Positions 32,025-44,473 of a stretch of DNA of 64,000 nucleotides are shown here, piece after piece. Every line of letters starts with the position of its first letter. Positions within the stretch are counted from its first letter, which is position 1. The stretch is from Pempheris klunzingeri (Eukaryota > Chordata > Actinopteri > Acropomatiformes > Pempheridae). Below the pieces are notes generated by a model. It saw only the letters and a list, made by a program, of their open reading frames with translations, did no database searches and was not told the origin of the DNA. The stretch lies in NCBI RefSeq assembly GCF_042242105.1, contig NC_092035.1, positions 6,544,477 through 6,608,476 on the forward strand. Reading direction: 5' to 3'. The position numbers were made by a program, and so were the translations under genes.

Positions 32025-32824
32025 ATGACTGGTTTAAACTGGCGACTTTGTCCACTGCTCGTCTTTGATTTCAGGAGGAGGAAAACAGACATTCAGCCCC
32101 TGTTGATTGGTGGGGATTGTGTGCCGAGGGTCTCCAACCACCGGTTCTTGGGCGTGCACATTGAGGATGACTTGACCTGGAGCGCCAACACCAGAGCCGT
32201 CATTAAAAAGGTACAGCGGAGACTCTATTTTCTGAGGATTCTCAGGAACAACCATCTCTCCCACAAACTGCTGGTGTCTTTTTACCGATGCTCCATAGAA
32301 AGCATCCCGTCGTACTGCATCTGCGTGTGGTTTTCCAGCTGCCGGCAGCAAACAGGAAGGCGCTCCAACGGGTCATCGCCATGGCCCAGAAGATCACCGG
32401 CTGCCCTCTACCTTCCCTGGAGGAAGTCTACAGCTCCCGCTGTCCGAGGAAGGCGCGGAAGATCGGCTGGGATGCGACCCACCCCAGCTTTTCACTGTTC
32501 CAACTTTTGCCCTCTGGTAGACGTTTTCGGACACTGAAGTACGAACAGATTAAAAACAGCTTCTAGCCAAGAGCCATAACTGTACTAAACACTGCCGGAC
32601 ATTAAATAGAAGTGTGATGCTGCTGGATGTTATTTATATGAAGATGTTTTTTATTTGTTTTATACTCTGCACTTTGTGCTTTTTTAGATATTATTGTCAT
32701 TCAGGGTACTTCTTTTATATACTTTATACTTTTTTATGGCACTTAAAGTGGATTGCACTTTCAATTTCATTGTACCTCTATAAACGACGATAAAGACATT
32801 CTATTCTAATCTATTCTGTTCTAA
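32025..32824 (+). mobile_element. L2-clade LINE 3' fragment, right arm
   Basis: Mirror of 14063-14870, with the same frameshift between the 32025-32537 and 32288-32566 frames and the ATTCT-type tail ending next to the Tc1 terminus. Confidence 0.8.
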
Positions 32825-32826
32825 TA

Positions 32827-33386
32827 CAGGTGCATCTCAAAAAATTAGAATATCGTGAAAAAGTTCATTCATTTCTGTAATTCAATTCAAAAAGTGAAAC
32901 TCATATACTATATAGATTCATTCCACACAAAATGAAATATTATTTTTATTATTATTTGTTGTAATTGTGATGATTGTGGCTTACAGCTCATGAAAACCCC
33001 AAAGTCAGGATTAGAATATTACATAAAACCGACTGAAAAAAAGCCCAGGTTGCTTTGAGAGCGGCCTTCGGCTCGTCTGCATTGTTGGGTCTGGGGTCTC
33101 TATTCTCTCACCCCATAGATTCTCTATGGGGTTCAGGTCGGGGGAGTTTGCTGGCCAATCGATCACAGTAATGCCGTGCTCAATAAACCAGGTTTTGGTA
33201 GTTTTGGCAGTGTGGGCAGGTGCCAAGTCCTGCTGCAAAAGAAACTCGGCATCTCCGTCGAGCTGGTCAGCCGATGGAAGCATGAAGTGCTCTAAAATGT
33301 GCTGGTAGACGGCTGCGTTGACTTTGCTCTTGTATAGTATATGAGTTTCACTTTTTGAATTGAATGTTTTGAGATGCACCTACCTG
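32827..33386 (-). mobile_element. Tc1/mariner remnant, right arm
   Basis: Mirror of 13501-14060: 560 bp between TA dinucleotides, CAGGTGCATCTCAAA terminus at 32827. Transposase C-terminal fragment at 33379-33011 (LAPAHTAKTTKTWF, DLNPIENLWG), with Q/L and other single differences from the left arm. Confidence 0.85.
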
Positions 33387-33620
33387 TACATACGTGTCAC
33401 CATCTCCATCTTGCGTGGTCAGCAGCTCAGGGGAAACTCCTCCGACTCTCTTCACCTCTTGCTGTATTTGCCGGTGAAACAGAGTGACTTTGACCCCGGC
33501 GGTCGGAGCCACTTGTCCCTGCACAGCTGGGTGCTGCAGTTCTCCTGCAGGGGGGAGCAGATTTGTGGTGTTGGAGTTTACTGGCACAAAGGGGGCAGCA
33601 GACGAGGACTCTCTCTTCAT
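33387..33620 (-). other. Open exon-like segment of unknown protein (right arm)
   Basis: Mirror of 13263-13500. Here ATG is present at 33620 (MKRESSSAAPFVPVNSNTTN...), followed by 78 open codons to the Tc1 terminus. The GTAGGT donor-like word at its end belongs to the transposon terminus, so a real donor is uncertain. Confidence 0.35.
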
Positions 33621-36070
33621 GAAAACTCAGAAACAGTTACACAAGCACCCCCACTTTACTGAAACTAATTAAACATTTGAAATGAGATCACATTTGCCAG
33701 CTAGCCTACTGAACGCCCACTATTCAACATCTTTTCAGCTATGGGCTATTCAGACTTGATGTCAGGTATACAGCTACAGCCCACTACTTTTCAATTTCAT
33801 TAAACCCGTTGCAATGACAAGACATTCATTCATTCATTCCTGCAACCAGACGTGTCAAACAAGACAACAACATGAGTTCATGCTTATTTTCTATTTCATT
33901 GTGTCAGCTTGAAACCATACAGCCATGTAGTGTAGTGAACAGGAATGAGGATGGAGAATCAAAGCCCAAACAGTCCATGAACCAAGAAATGACACGTCTC
34001 CAGTGCACTTCATCTTATTGACCACTAGATGTCCTACTGGAGCGCGGTGTCATTGAAGCCTCGAGTAATTAACCATTTTTCAATTAAGTGTCGAACTTCA
34101 ACAAAGCCTCGATCAGCCATCACTATGTCCTCTGTACCTGGACTGTACCACCTCACTTCCTGTCTTCAGAGCGTCTCCCCTACTACATAATGGTATGATC
34201 CTAATGTGTCCTCCCACGTGATTTGCCGCATGGTGTGTCCATCACTATAAAAGTCTGAAGGTTTGACTCACCCGGCGCCAGTCGGCTCTTCTCCTTCTGC
34301 TGCAAACACCCGGACGCTTTGCTTGGGCTCGTTTTGTGCTTCATGTAGTCCTTCGGAGTTCCAGAGGAAGAAAACATCACGGAGTTGGTTTTGGTATGCA
34401 AACAAATGGGTGTTCAGTAGCTAGCTAATTAGCTAACCATGCTAAGGTGCACAGCTGATACATTTTTCTATATTGGTGGTTTCAGTGTGGCCGATGAACC
34501 TGTTTGAGAACCAAAGTACCAGATTACTGTTGTAATAAACACTGATGGTTCTAATGTTCTGTGTTTGCACTAGAACATCTAGAAGTTCCTCATCAGGCCT
34601 CTCAGCTGTTTTCTGTAACTCAGCAGCTGCAGGAGAGTTAAAGCTCAGGCTCAGTGTCACGTTCATTATAGTCCTGTTTAATTGGTGAGCATCTGCAGTG
34701 AGTTTGCTGCTAATGACTGGACTGCAGGGTCAATAATCACTGATCAGTTTCACCTTGTGGCTAATCAGTGGCTAACATGCTGGCTAGTGTTAGCATGTAG
34801 CATTAGCATGTGGCCTGTTTGGAAAGGATTAAATTAGTTTAAAGACCAAAAGCTAAGCATCAAATTGGTGGTTTATTGTGGCTGAGATCAGGTGCAGCTT
34901 CATCACATTTCGTCTGTGTTTGCAGGTGAACTTCATCTATAATGTCTTATTTCCTTTTTACTTTGGTAAAGAGCTGTAGTTTTATTGTGAAAATCTCTTC
35001 CGTTGCAGGTGGCGTGTCCTGAGTCTGGGCTGAAGAACCTGTGACAGGAACAGCTTGTGGTAAAAACGCTCAACTTTACCTAGAACATCACATAAATGTG
35101 TTTAGACAGGAAATGTGAGCTTTTATTTTCTCTCACATCAAACTGATTTCTTCCTGAACTACTTGGAATTGGAGCACAAACATTGAAGATTTGTAAATTC
35201 TTGCAGTAGATAATTCTCTCTATTGGTGCTAGTTTGTAAAGGTAGAATCTAAAAGTATCCAGGTGTCTGGTGGGAAGAGATGAGGAATCAGTAAATCTGA
35301 ACACAGGATGTTGTCACGTTAAATTTTATTTAAAATGAAGAGAACAAGTTTAACCTTCTGTCTGGTCACTCTTTGATCAAAGTAATGCTGTTTTTGTGTC
35401 TTCCAGGATGCAGGAGAACCTGAATCAGCCGTGGATCCAAACAGAAGGTCCTGTGGAAAAGTAGCAGACTGTAGTAAGTATTAATGCATTCAACATGACT
35501 CCTCTGCAGCATCTTCATGTATCAGCAAAAGAGAACTTATATTTTTTTTTTTGTGTGTTCCCAGGATGCACCAGGAGAACCTGAATCAACTGTGGATCCA
35601 AACAGCACTGATTTCTAAATAAAGACATGTAAAATTAAGTGCAAGTTGTTGTGTTTACTTTTTTGCTGCTGCAAGTTACTAGTTGTCAGAAACTACTTTG
35701 AGGTAAAAGTAGACCAGCAGCTCCTCTTCAGTCTTCCTCTGACAGGATCTGCCTCCATTTTCCTGCTGGATGTCCAGTGAGCCAAGCAGCACCTTCACTG
35801 TGTCTTGTATTTTAAATAAAAAAAAAAAAAACTTTAAATCTTGTTTCCTATTTTGTGATTTTTTTTTTTTTTTTTTTTTTTTTTTGCCTTGGTTTAACTA
35901 CACTGAAAAGGCAAAGCTGTGGATCCACCTATGGTCAGCATTTGTATAGCACCTTTCCATGACCTCATTCACACACTGACCCATGGAGCTGGAACCTCGA
36001 ACTCCTGATGGAAGGATGAGCCACAGCTGGCCATTTTATTTTGGAGCAGAATCCTGTGTTTTACTGGTGC
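33440..36070 (+). repeat. Gene-like unit B, copy 4 (right arm)
   Basis: Mirror of 10780-13441. TATA-like CACTATAAAAGTCTG near 34243. Exon-like pieces follow acceptor-like TTCCGTTGCAG (about 35008), TGTGTCTTCCAG (about 35406) and GTGTTCCCAG (about 35565); the last two precede near-identical GGAGAACCTGAATCA words. AATAAA at about 35618 and 35815. No conserved long ORF. Confidence 0.6.
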
Positions 36071-36174
36071 TGGATTGAGTGTAATGTGAAATTGTATGTG
36101 TAAACATAAGACCACTTTAGAAGCAAGTAGAAAATACAAATACAAAAGAAACATTGTTTGAGTTTGAAACACTT

Positions 36175-37133
36175 TAATTTTTTAAAAGTGCATAATGAGC
36201 AAAATGGCTGCATAAAATCTTACTCCAACTTTTGGAAACACTGGTGGAGATAGACCATCTTGCGCTGTCGTATTTAGAAGATCTTCAGGGGTTTTTATCT
36301 TCGTTTGGGAAAACCATCTGAAATAAAAGAAACACAAATGAACCTCCAGACACTTTAAAAGTGAAAGATGTCAATCAGGTCATAGAATCACAAGCTAGCT
36401 CCAACAATAATTTATAATATATCAAATAGTAGAAATCAATGATTTCAGTTTTAATTAAAGTTACTAACCATTGTGCTTCTTTCCCAACACATACTGGCAG
36501 GAAGACTCTTCCTCTGCTCCTCAGCAGTGAACACCAGCCCACCTGAAGCATGAAAGGAAAAAGAATCAATCAATAAGTGATCAGAAGTTACAGCTGTATC
36601 ACCTTCATGTTGAACAAGGCTGCACACATCTGATGTAGGAAATAAAAAAGTGGATATTTGCACTGATGACTTTTCTCTCATTCTCTTTACATTTACTTTG
36701 TTGAAATACATTTTGAAACTTGCTGTTAAACTTCAGTAACTATTTGAGACGGCAAATAAAATATTTTGACATTAACGGTGATTACTGACATTTCAATACA
36801 ATTAGCTTTCAAGGATTCAAGGAACGTTGTCATACCAACACACGTTTACACACGAGGAGGTATGAAAATACGTTCTCAGGTCCGAATGTAGCGGCTGTTA
36901 GCATGGTTAGCTAGCGTTAGCTAAGTGGCTAATTAGCTAGCTTGTTACCACCATGTGTTTGTTCTCTTCGTGTTTGTATTCGGCCATTCAGCCTCAGACT
37001 GACCGCATTAACCAAACCCAACTCAGCGTCTTCGTGATGTTTTCCTCTGGTAGTTTTCTTCTCCTCCTCCAAACATGTTTTTGAAGCAGAAAAACGAGCA
37101 GCAAAAAACGTACCAACGATCCGCTCAGGCTCT
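36175..37133 (-). other. Gene-like unit A, copy in right arm
   Basis: Mirror of 9700-10640, including the piece reading GLVFTAEEQRKSLPA with a GTATGT border near 36492. Unidentified. Confidence 0.35.
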
Positions 37134-37343
37134 TAAGTCATCTGCTGCTGCGGAAGTGTGCTGACATCATTTCCTGTGCTGCCAATCAGGCGACTTTCCT
37201 AATTTCCTTAACTAGCAGCAGGTGTGACCGTTAGCCCCTCCCCCTCCCCCTCCCAAAGGTCTCGCGCAGCCGCAGAGAGGACCGAGGAGAGCCACTCCGC
37301 GTGCACGCTGCTCATGAATCGCGCACGCGCAGAGCCGCCGCTG

Positions 37344-38235
37344 ATCCCGCCCTGGCTCACAGAGCAGGATGTAAATGTGTTTCTGTCCCTGAGTTGAACC
37401 ATGTTGGTCCGTAGTGAAAACTCCACTCAACAAGGTCCTATCTTCACCACATTTATACTGTTTGATGACTGTCCGGCTCTGAAGACATGCACATGCCAAT
37501 TTTGACGAAGTGGCAAATTCAGTCCAAACGTTCCCAAGACTTGGATGATACAAAGTTATGAAGCTTCTGAGGTTCTGCCAAACGCTGTCACCATGGCAAC
37601 ACTGTGTTCGCCATGAAACAGGAAATTGTTGTATCTTCAGTGTACATTATACAAACTTGTCATGATTAGTAAGACTTCCGGTCTGAAGACTACATGACAA
37701 TTAGTGACCACAGTCATTGCGCCACCTGGTGGCAACAGGAAGTAGGACATTTGTGCCAATCATCCTTTGATTTGCATGAAATTTTCACAGTGTAGTCAAC
37801 ACTTCATATGCTGAAATATAGGATGCAATTAGTGGCTGTTCTCTAGCGCCACATAGGGGACACAGGAAGTGACATGTAACTCCTTGATGCACTGTCCAAA
37901 ATACATGAAAACTCTGAGCTGCATGGAAGGGTCGGCGTCCGGCAACAGGACGAAGCCACCGCACAGCCCGACATGCACAAAGGTGCGAGGGCCCTCCAAC
38001 GCTGCTTGCAGCTTAAATTGTGAATTGATACTCTGAACTGCCATGCACTCTGACTAAGCATGCTTTAAACGCTACATTTCCCACAATCTAATTTGGCAGC
38101 ATCTCTTGAGCAAAAACGAATGCCTCCTACACTAAATACCCATGTCACAGTGTGTAGGACTTGTAGGCTTTCCATTAAAAACATGACTTGACAAACAAAT
38201 AACTGATGACATCACTATGGCATGGTCAGGGTTAT
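37344..38235. repeat. Dispersed repeat-like sequence, no gene seen
   Basis: Contains words common in fish interspersed repeats (CCATGGCAACACTGTG near 37593, TTGCGCCACCTGGTGGCAACAGG near 37718, GCGCCACATAGGGG near 37848). No coding region recognised. Confidence 0.45.
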
Positions 38236-38237
38236 TT

Positions 38238-38520
38238 ATCCTGTGTAAATGGTAAATGGATTGTATTTGTACAGGGCCTTTCTAGTCCAATCAGCCATTC
38301 AAAGCACTTCAACACTACATTCACCCATTCCCACACCTCATGGGAGGTTGCCAATCCTGCGATCAGGAGGAAACGAACCAGTCACACACACTGACACACC
38401 AGAGCTTTGCTTCAGGAGCAATTTGGGCTTCACTCTTGCCCAAGGACACTTTGGCATGTGGACTGCAGAAGTTGGGGAAAGAGCCGCCAATCCTCCGATT
38501 GGTGGTTCTATCCCCAACAA
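38238..38520. repeat. Interspersed fish repeat (aaatggtaaatgg ... family)
   Basis: Starts TGTAAATGGTAAATGG and continues with cctttctagtc, caaagcacttcaacactacattcaccc, gggcttcactcttgcccaagg and acactttggcatgtgga. This is a recurring fish element; part of it is also at 17160-17270 and 29470-29545. Family name not assigned. Confidence 0.6.
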
Positions 38521-40540
38521 TATTGATGATATTGAATGCAGTATTATTAATGTCACCATGATTTATCATCTTGTGATGCAAATATATTTGTCTGTAGGCT
38601 AAAGTATAACCTTTATTTCATTCAGCATTGACCTGAATCATTTAAAACACTACCACATAAAATGTATTTTTGTGGGTATCCTTTGGTATAACACGAGTGA
38701 GGGGTAAATAATGTGCCAGTCTAGACCATGGGCATTGATGAATCAGGGTTTTTTATCTGCGCAAATGGGATCAAGACCTTGGCAGGATGGCAAAAGCACC
38801 AAATGCCTGCTCATTAGAATAACAAAAGATCGACTCTCATGACCTTGGATTGAGGTTTATTAAACAACTGTGTGTCCCTGTGTCAGCTGTCTGTGCATGA
38901 TGAGATTTATATTGTGACACTTCATATTTTAATAAGAGTTCAAATTTATTGCAGGGGTGACTCGAAAAACAATCAGGGGTAACCATCGGATGTGTATAAT
39001 ATTCAGCTGTGATACAAAACATTCATCCACAAACCTCACCGACATCAAAAATCTGTTTCTCAAAAAGTTGCCAATTGATATATAAACATACAAAACACAT
39101 TTTTTGTCTGATTTAATTTAGCAAACGTGTTTTTGGGCCATCATATGACCTTCAGCAGCAACTTTCCAAACATTTATTGTTCCCATTTTTTGGCAGATGT
39201 CATAGGTGTTGTACAAAACCCCTTTGTTTCTTGTCACATCATCAATATATTCTACGGCCCCTAAAACTCCTCACTTGGGGCCCAGAAACAGCAAGTACAA
39301 GAAATTTAGTGCAGGAGAAGCAACCTATAACCTAGTATCACTTTGATACTTTGATTTTTAATCCAAATGTGAGCTGACGTAAGCCAATAAATCATTGTAT
39401 ATGTATATGTAACATATTAATTGCAGTAATCTTCATCAAAGTGGATCTGGACCACATAAATAACAGGTTGACAATCATATATGTAACATTGATCTACAGA
39501 TGCTTGTGGCTCTGAATCCCCACTTTCTTGTAAGACAGAACAGAAAATGGAGGCAGTACTCTCTTTACTCTCTAATTGATATTGCTATTGTTATTGCTGC
39601 ATCTTTGCTTTGCACTGATGCTAGACCAGAGAGAGCTCACGTACAACAAACATTGGCAAGGCACATAATGTGTTACTCATCCTAACTGGGATACACAAGA
39701 CAGACACGCTGCTGAGCCGCTGCCTTTTGCAATTCTAATGCATGATTTCAGTTTCCACAATTTGAGTGCTATGGAAACTATGAATGTTATGAATGAGAAT
39801 GCTTGCAGCATTCACACCAACAATAATTTCTTTTTAGTAGCTCTCGTGCCACACTGGTAATATGTGTATTGTGTCTGCAGGCATGTGTTGCAAAATAGAC
39901 ATGGCTTAGGCTCTAAATACTGTGAAACAAGGCCGTTGTTAATGCTGTGTACATGTCTTCATGAAAATACACATTAAATGTTAATGAAGTACAGATTTTT
40001 GTTATTTATTTCAGTGGCAATTTCCTGTGTTTCTTTGGGTGATGGTGAGGAAAACACTGATGTCCATGTAAATCCATGTAATAGTTGTTGAGACGTATCA
40101 GTGTGTATGAATGTGGTTGACTGGCTCTATCATGCTGTTTGTATGGCTTAATCCAAACTTATTATAACCAAGCCTACACATTATGATTACATTTACAAAC
40201 ACATACACACATAGATTCATACATTCATACATTATTTTCATTAGTACACAATATTGACAATACGCCAGTTCTGTACCTAGCATATCACATTAGGATTTTT
40301 TTTTTTTAAATGCAAAGGACACAAATACCGCTTGTTATTTTGCTGATACTGTGTGCAGTGACCCCGGGTCAGTAGTACACTGTGGTGTTTTGATCAATAG
40401 TGATGAACATGTGAAAACTGGACAACAATAACAACAACAATAACTCATCTACACCGTGGTGCGTTGCTATACATAACCAGATTTGTTTTATAAAACCTAC
40501 TTGGATGACAATACTTTATGCTGTGCCATCACGCAGCTAC
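38521..40540. other. AT-rich intergenic, no gene seen
   Basis: No ORF with recognisable similarity, no LINE or transposon hallmark. Upstream flank of the crystallin cluster. Confidence 0.5.
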
Positions 40541-40544
40541 TTGA

Positions 40545-40551
40545 TATAAAA
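40545..40551 (+). promoter_or_regulatory. TATA box of gamma-crystallin gene 1
   Basis: TATAAAA 58 bases upstream of the ATG at 40603, the compact promoter layout typical of gamma-crystallins. Confidence 0.75.
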
Positions 40552-40602
40552 GAAGAGCGGCACAGAGAACACCTATTGAGCATCAGTCTGGCTCCCACTA
40601 AG

Positions 40603-41783
40603 ATGACAATGGGAAAGGTAAGCGTATCATGTGTTATTAGTGAAAATATATAGTGAAAATATGTACACCTTGAGATGTTTTAACATCGCAAGAGTTGATG
40701 ATCAGTGCTTTGACAAACATTTGCAGATCATATTCTACGAGGACAGAAATTTTCAGGGTCGGCACCATGAGTGCATGAGTGACTGTGCTGACCTGCACCC
40801 CTACTTCAACCGCTGTAACTCAATCCGGGTGGAGAGTGGCTGCTTCATGGTGTATGAGAGACCCCACTACCTGGGCCACCAGTACTTCCTCCGCAGGGGG
40901 GAATACTCTGATAACCAGCGCATGATTGGCATCAGTGACTGCATCCGCTCCTGCCGCATGATTCCCATGGTAAGCTAAGATGGTCTTAAAGAGGTGACAA
41001 GGGAATTATCTATGATAAAAAAATAATTGATCTATGAGGGCACACTGATTTATCACAGTGCAAAAGTCAAGAATCTGAAACATTACTGCCTGTATTTTAA
41101 TGAGAGAGAAAGAGGGTGTTGGAATGTGCAAACACAATGTACAGATAAATACATACATAAATAGATATATGAGTAGGTTAAACATGCCTATAGAGGTCTT
41201 TACAGAAAAGTAACTTATAGTATAGTTTCTTTAGTGTCAGAATCTCAAATCTGAAATACCACAAATATAGGTGAAAACAGCTAAACAAATGGATGAAAGA
41301 GGAAGATGATGAAAAGTATGGAATTTATAATGCATGCAAAACGTTTGGCTGATTTTGCAAACCATTCTTCATGTAGTATTAGAAAGGTCGGGATTAACAC
41401 TTAACCATTTATTAACTGATTTTTATGTTCACAATAACCAAAAAGGAAAACTACTGTATTGCAAAAAAAAAAACTGAACTGATTCATAAATGTTATTCCT
41501 CCCGCAGCACCGTGGCTCGTACAAAATAAGATTGTATGAGCGTCCAGACATGGCTGGCCAAATGCAGGAGGTGAGCGACGATTGCCCCAATGTCCAGGAC
41601 CGCCTCCGTATGTCTGACATTAACTCATGCAATGTGGTTGATGGCCACTGGCTGCTGTACGACCAGCCCAACTACAAAGGAAGGCCTTACTACCTGAGAC
41701 CCGGCGAGTATCGCAGATACAGCGACTGGGGTGGTGCCAGTCCAAGAATCGGCTCACTCAGGCGAATCACAGACCCCAACTAG
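40603..41783 (+). CDS. Gamma-crystallin (gamma-M type), gene 1
   Basis: Structural lens protein; monomeric refractive crystallin. Exons 40603-40617 (MTMGK), 40737-40979 (81 codons, N-terminal domain) and 41508-41783 (91 codons plus TAG) give 177 residues, the normal length. Intron borders are GT/AG, phase 0. Four Greek-key motifs start at [35 protein letters not shown] and [11 protein letters not shown]. Met is moderate (10) and Trp low (2), intermediate between canonical gamma and extreme gamma-M. Start: the MTMGK start keeps two ATGs; the inner ATG at 40609 would give the common MGK. AATAAA at 41818-41823. It is convergent with gene 2, whose poly(A) signal is about 260 bases away. Exact subfamily number not assigned. 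Confidence 0.95.
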
Positions 41784-42127
41784 AAGTCTTACAAACCTTC
41801 TTCCTCTCTCTGTTGTCAATAAACATGCTGGGCTTAAAATGTGTGCCTGTGTGTATCTGTATCTGAAAGATATGACAAAATAATTATGTGGCTTATAACA
41901 ATGTGTCTGGAATATTTAGTTTTTCACCATTGGTCTGAATATTTGCATTCTGCGTTCTCTGCTTCAAAACAAAAGCAATGAGACACAATTTGCCACCTAA
42001 ACAAATGACCAAATACCTCAACTCAAAGAGCCTCAAGAAAACAGAAGAAGTGATTGAGAGAACAGTAGTAATTGGATATATTTATTGACAGTACTTAACA
42101 TAAACAGTGTCTGGACATCAACTTTTC

Positions 42128-42916
42128 TCACATAGTGATACGTCGGATGGATCCCACCCTTGCACTCATGCTACCCCAATCATTAAATCTCCGGTATTCG
42201 CCAGGGCGCATCAGGTACTGGCGCCCCCTGTAATGGGGATGTTCGTAGAAGAGCCAATAACCATCCGTTACGTTGCAGGAGTAGATGTCATTGTAATGGA
42301 AGTGCTCAAACAAGGAGGGGCAGTCATCAGTTAACTCCATCATCTGGCCTCGGAACTCTGGACGCTCGTAGATCATCATTTTGTGAGACCCTTGGTGCTG
42401 CAGACAAGACAAGTTAACTTAATGGCCTTTACAGCAGTGAAAGATTATCAAAAGAAACACCTTTTGAAAGGCGGTGCTCTTTGCAACCACCCTGAGGCTT
42501 ACCGGGGGGATAACACGGCAAGATCGCACGCAGTCATTGAAACCCATCCAGCGTTGGTAGTCTGGATAGTCGCCCCTCCTCAGGAAGTACTGGTAGCCCA
42601 TGTAGCTGGGTCTCTCATAGACCATCCAGTCACCACTGTCCACTCTAATGGAATTGCAGCGGCTAAAGTGGGAATGAAGGTCAGAGCATTCACTGCTGCA
42701 TTCATAGGAGCGTCCCTGGAAGTTCCTGTCCTCGTAGAAGATGATCTGGAAAGATCAAATGAGGCACTTTAAAAGATGCATGAATATTTGCTCAAATTAA
42801 GCAAAGATGCATACTATACCAGGTGAAGAAAGGTTTCCAAGTTTCGGCTGAATAATCCAAGCAGATATGCAGAAGCACAAAAGATGCAGAAATACAAGCA
42901 GCCTTACCTTACCCAT
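42128..42916 (-). CDS. Gamma-crystallin, four-Trp type, gene 2
   Basis: Exons on the - strand: 42916-42908 (MGK), 42745-42503 (81 codons) and 42397-42128 (89 codons plus TGA), 173 residues. Borders GT/AG, phase 0. Greek-key starts include [23 protein letters not shown] and [11 protein letters not shown], and it ends RRFNDWGS...RRITM. It keeps four Trp, one in each motif, the buried pattern of canonical gamma-crystallins, with 11 Met. It is probably a gamma-M or MX-like paralogue, but gamma-S affinity cannot be excluded by eye. TATA-like TTATAAA at 42977-42971 upstream; AATAAA at 42086-42081. Antisense ORFs over both large exons are shadows. Confidence 0.94.
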
Positions 42917-42970
42917 TGTGCCAGCTAACCTTCGTCACACTGTAGCAGCCGTCATGAGCTCCACACTGCC

Positions 42971-42977
42971 TTTATAA
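42971..42977 (-). promoter_or_regulatory. TATA-like box of gene 2
   Basis: TTATAAA on the - strand about 55 bases before the ATG at 42916. Confidence 0.65.
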
Positions 42978-42979
42978 CC

Positions 42980-44028
42980 CACGGATGACCTGTGTCATTG
43001 TAATTCAGAACAATGACGAGGCTCGTCAGCTCTTTCTCACAGAACAATATTTTTTTGTTTTGTGTGGTCAATGAAGCAAATCAGCTGTTTTCATTTGAGC
43101 AGAGGCTCCCCCTTTTAAATTTGCTGTGGTTGGTGGTAAAATACTATAGAATCCACAAATAAATATAAAATATAAATCAATAATCTGCCATATGAATAAA
43201 CTGCATGTGAAAGCTCATTTGTTTCATTTGATTTTTCTATCTCCAGTTTACACACATCTTATCTTTGTACAATGGAACACATAATATTATGTGTGTATAT
43301 TATGTGAAGTCCAGTGTATCTTGAGTTCTGTGCAAATGTATACATACTGTACAACCAAGGCTGTGGTATTGTGTAGATTCTGCCACAAAGTAGTGATACC
43401 ATACCACCTTGCCACAGATGATGTTCTTTATATTCCATTTTAAAGATCAACATTTCATTTGACTGCAGGCACCTTGACCTGAGGCAACATGTGATTTTGT
43501 ATAAATAAAATTAACTTGGCTTGACCTGACATGACTGAACATTTTCAGTTCAACATTGTAAATGCAGAAGTAAATGTTCAACATGTTGGTACTTTCCAAA
43601 ACTCTGTGTAGTGAACACAACCACTGACATGGGTCTGCACACCACTGCAGGCTTTATATGATTTGCAATTCAGGCAGGATTATTTCCCTCAGGTCAGCAA
43701 AACAACTTGTTTTACTTGGTCACTGGTTTCAGTTATGCTCAGTTTTCCTTCAGTACACCATGTTGTGATATTCTCTGTTGGCTAAGTTACTGCCCAGCTG
43801 CCAAACCAAGACAGTAAGAAGACAGTGAAAGTATCAAGTAACAGTTGTTGACTTGTCTGTGAAGATTCTCATTCATCCAAGTCATAGTTATTCCTTAGGA
43901 GGTGAGCAAAAGTCAACTGGACTTGTTGAAGGTATTTGAAGACATTTGGCCTCCCATCCAAGAGGAACAGAACTGAAGAAGAGAAGAGAAGGACCTGTAA
44001 GATCCTTTTGTTAAACCAGAAACAGCCA
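42980..44028. other. Intergenic with a dispersed repeat; no gene seen
   Basis: AT-rich. 43854-43990 belongs to a dispersed repeat also found at 61908-62040 (shared GATTCTCA(T/G)TCATCCA, TAGTTATTCCTTAGGAG, CAACTGGACTTGTTGAAGG). No coding region recognised. Confidence 0.5.
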
Positions 44029-44032
44029 TTAA

Positions 44033-44473
44033 CCCTTTCATGCATAGAGGTCGCTACAGTGTACAGCTATTCAAAAGCTGTTTTCTTGTATATGCATGAG
44101 TTTTGATGGCATAGTGGATGCTACTGCATCATCTCATACACTGCTACCCAGTGGGAAGCCATTGCAAGTGAAAAAAAAACCTTATATAAAAAAAAAAACC
44201 TTGCAGGTAAGAAATGGTGACATCAAGTAACATGTAAGGAGTCCTGCAATTGCTAAATTTTCCAAGTATTGATTTTATATTAGGAGAAAATTGTGATTAA
44301 TCACATGTCCACTGAATTGTACATCATGCATGACTAGCTATATTTAAACTACTGGACATGTGAATATATCTTTATAGAATATGGGTTGAAACAGTTCAAA
44401 TCTTGTTTTTTGTGCCTAAAGATGAATAAAAACACTTGGTAAAAATAATTATCATAATTCATGCATGAAAGGG
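44033..44473. mobile_element. piggyBac-like MITE flanked by TTAA
   Basis: Starts CCCTTTCATGCAT and ends ATGCATGAAAGGG, a perfect 13-bp inverted terminus, with TTAA on both sides (44029-44032, 44474-44477). A TTAA target duplication and CCC-starting termini are hallmarks of piggyBac. 441 bp, no ORF. Confidence 0.8.

Larger units (their letters stand above)
28276..37343 (-). repeat. Right arm of the giant inverted repeat (about 9.07 kb)
   Basis: Reverse complement of 9471-18456. The same Tc1 remnant (32827-33386, also exactly 560 bp), the same LINE fragments and the same gene-like units appear in reverse order. Large differences are limited: it lacks left-arm 15871-16276 (junction 31026/31027) and keeps 539 bases lost from the left arm. 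Confidence 0.93.

Noticed and set aside
9471-37343. Assembly artefact as the explanation of the palindrome
   Set aside because: Not excluded, but each arm has private deletions, single-base differences and small indels, which argues for two real copies.
42107-42772. + strand ORFs of 75 and 129 codons
   Set aside because: They overlay the - strand crystallin exons 3 and 2 exactly; antisense shadows.
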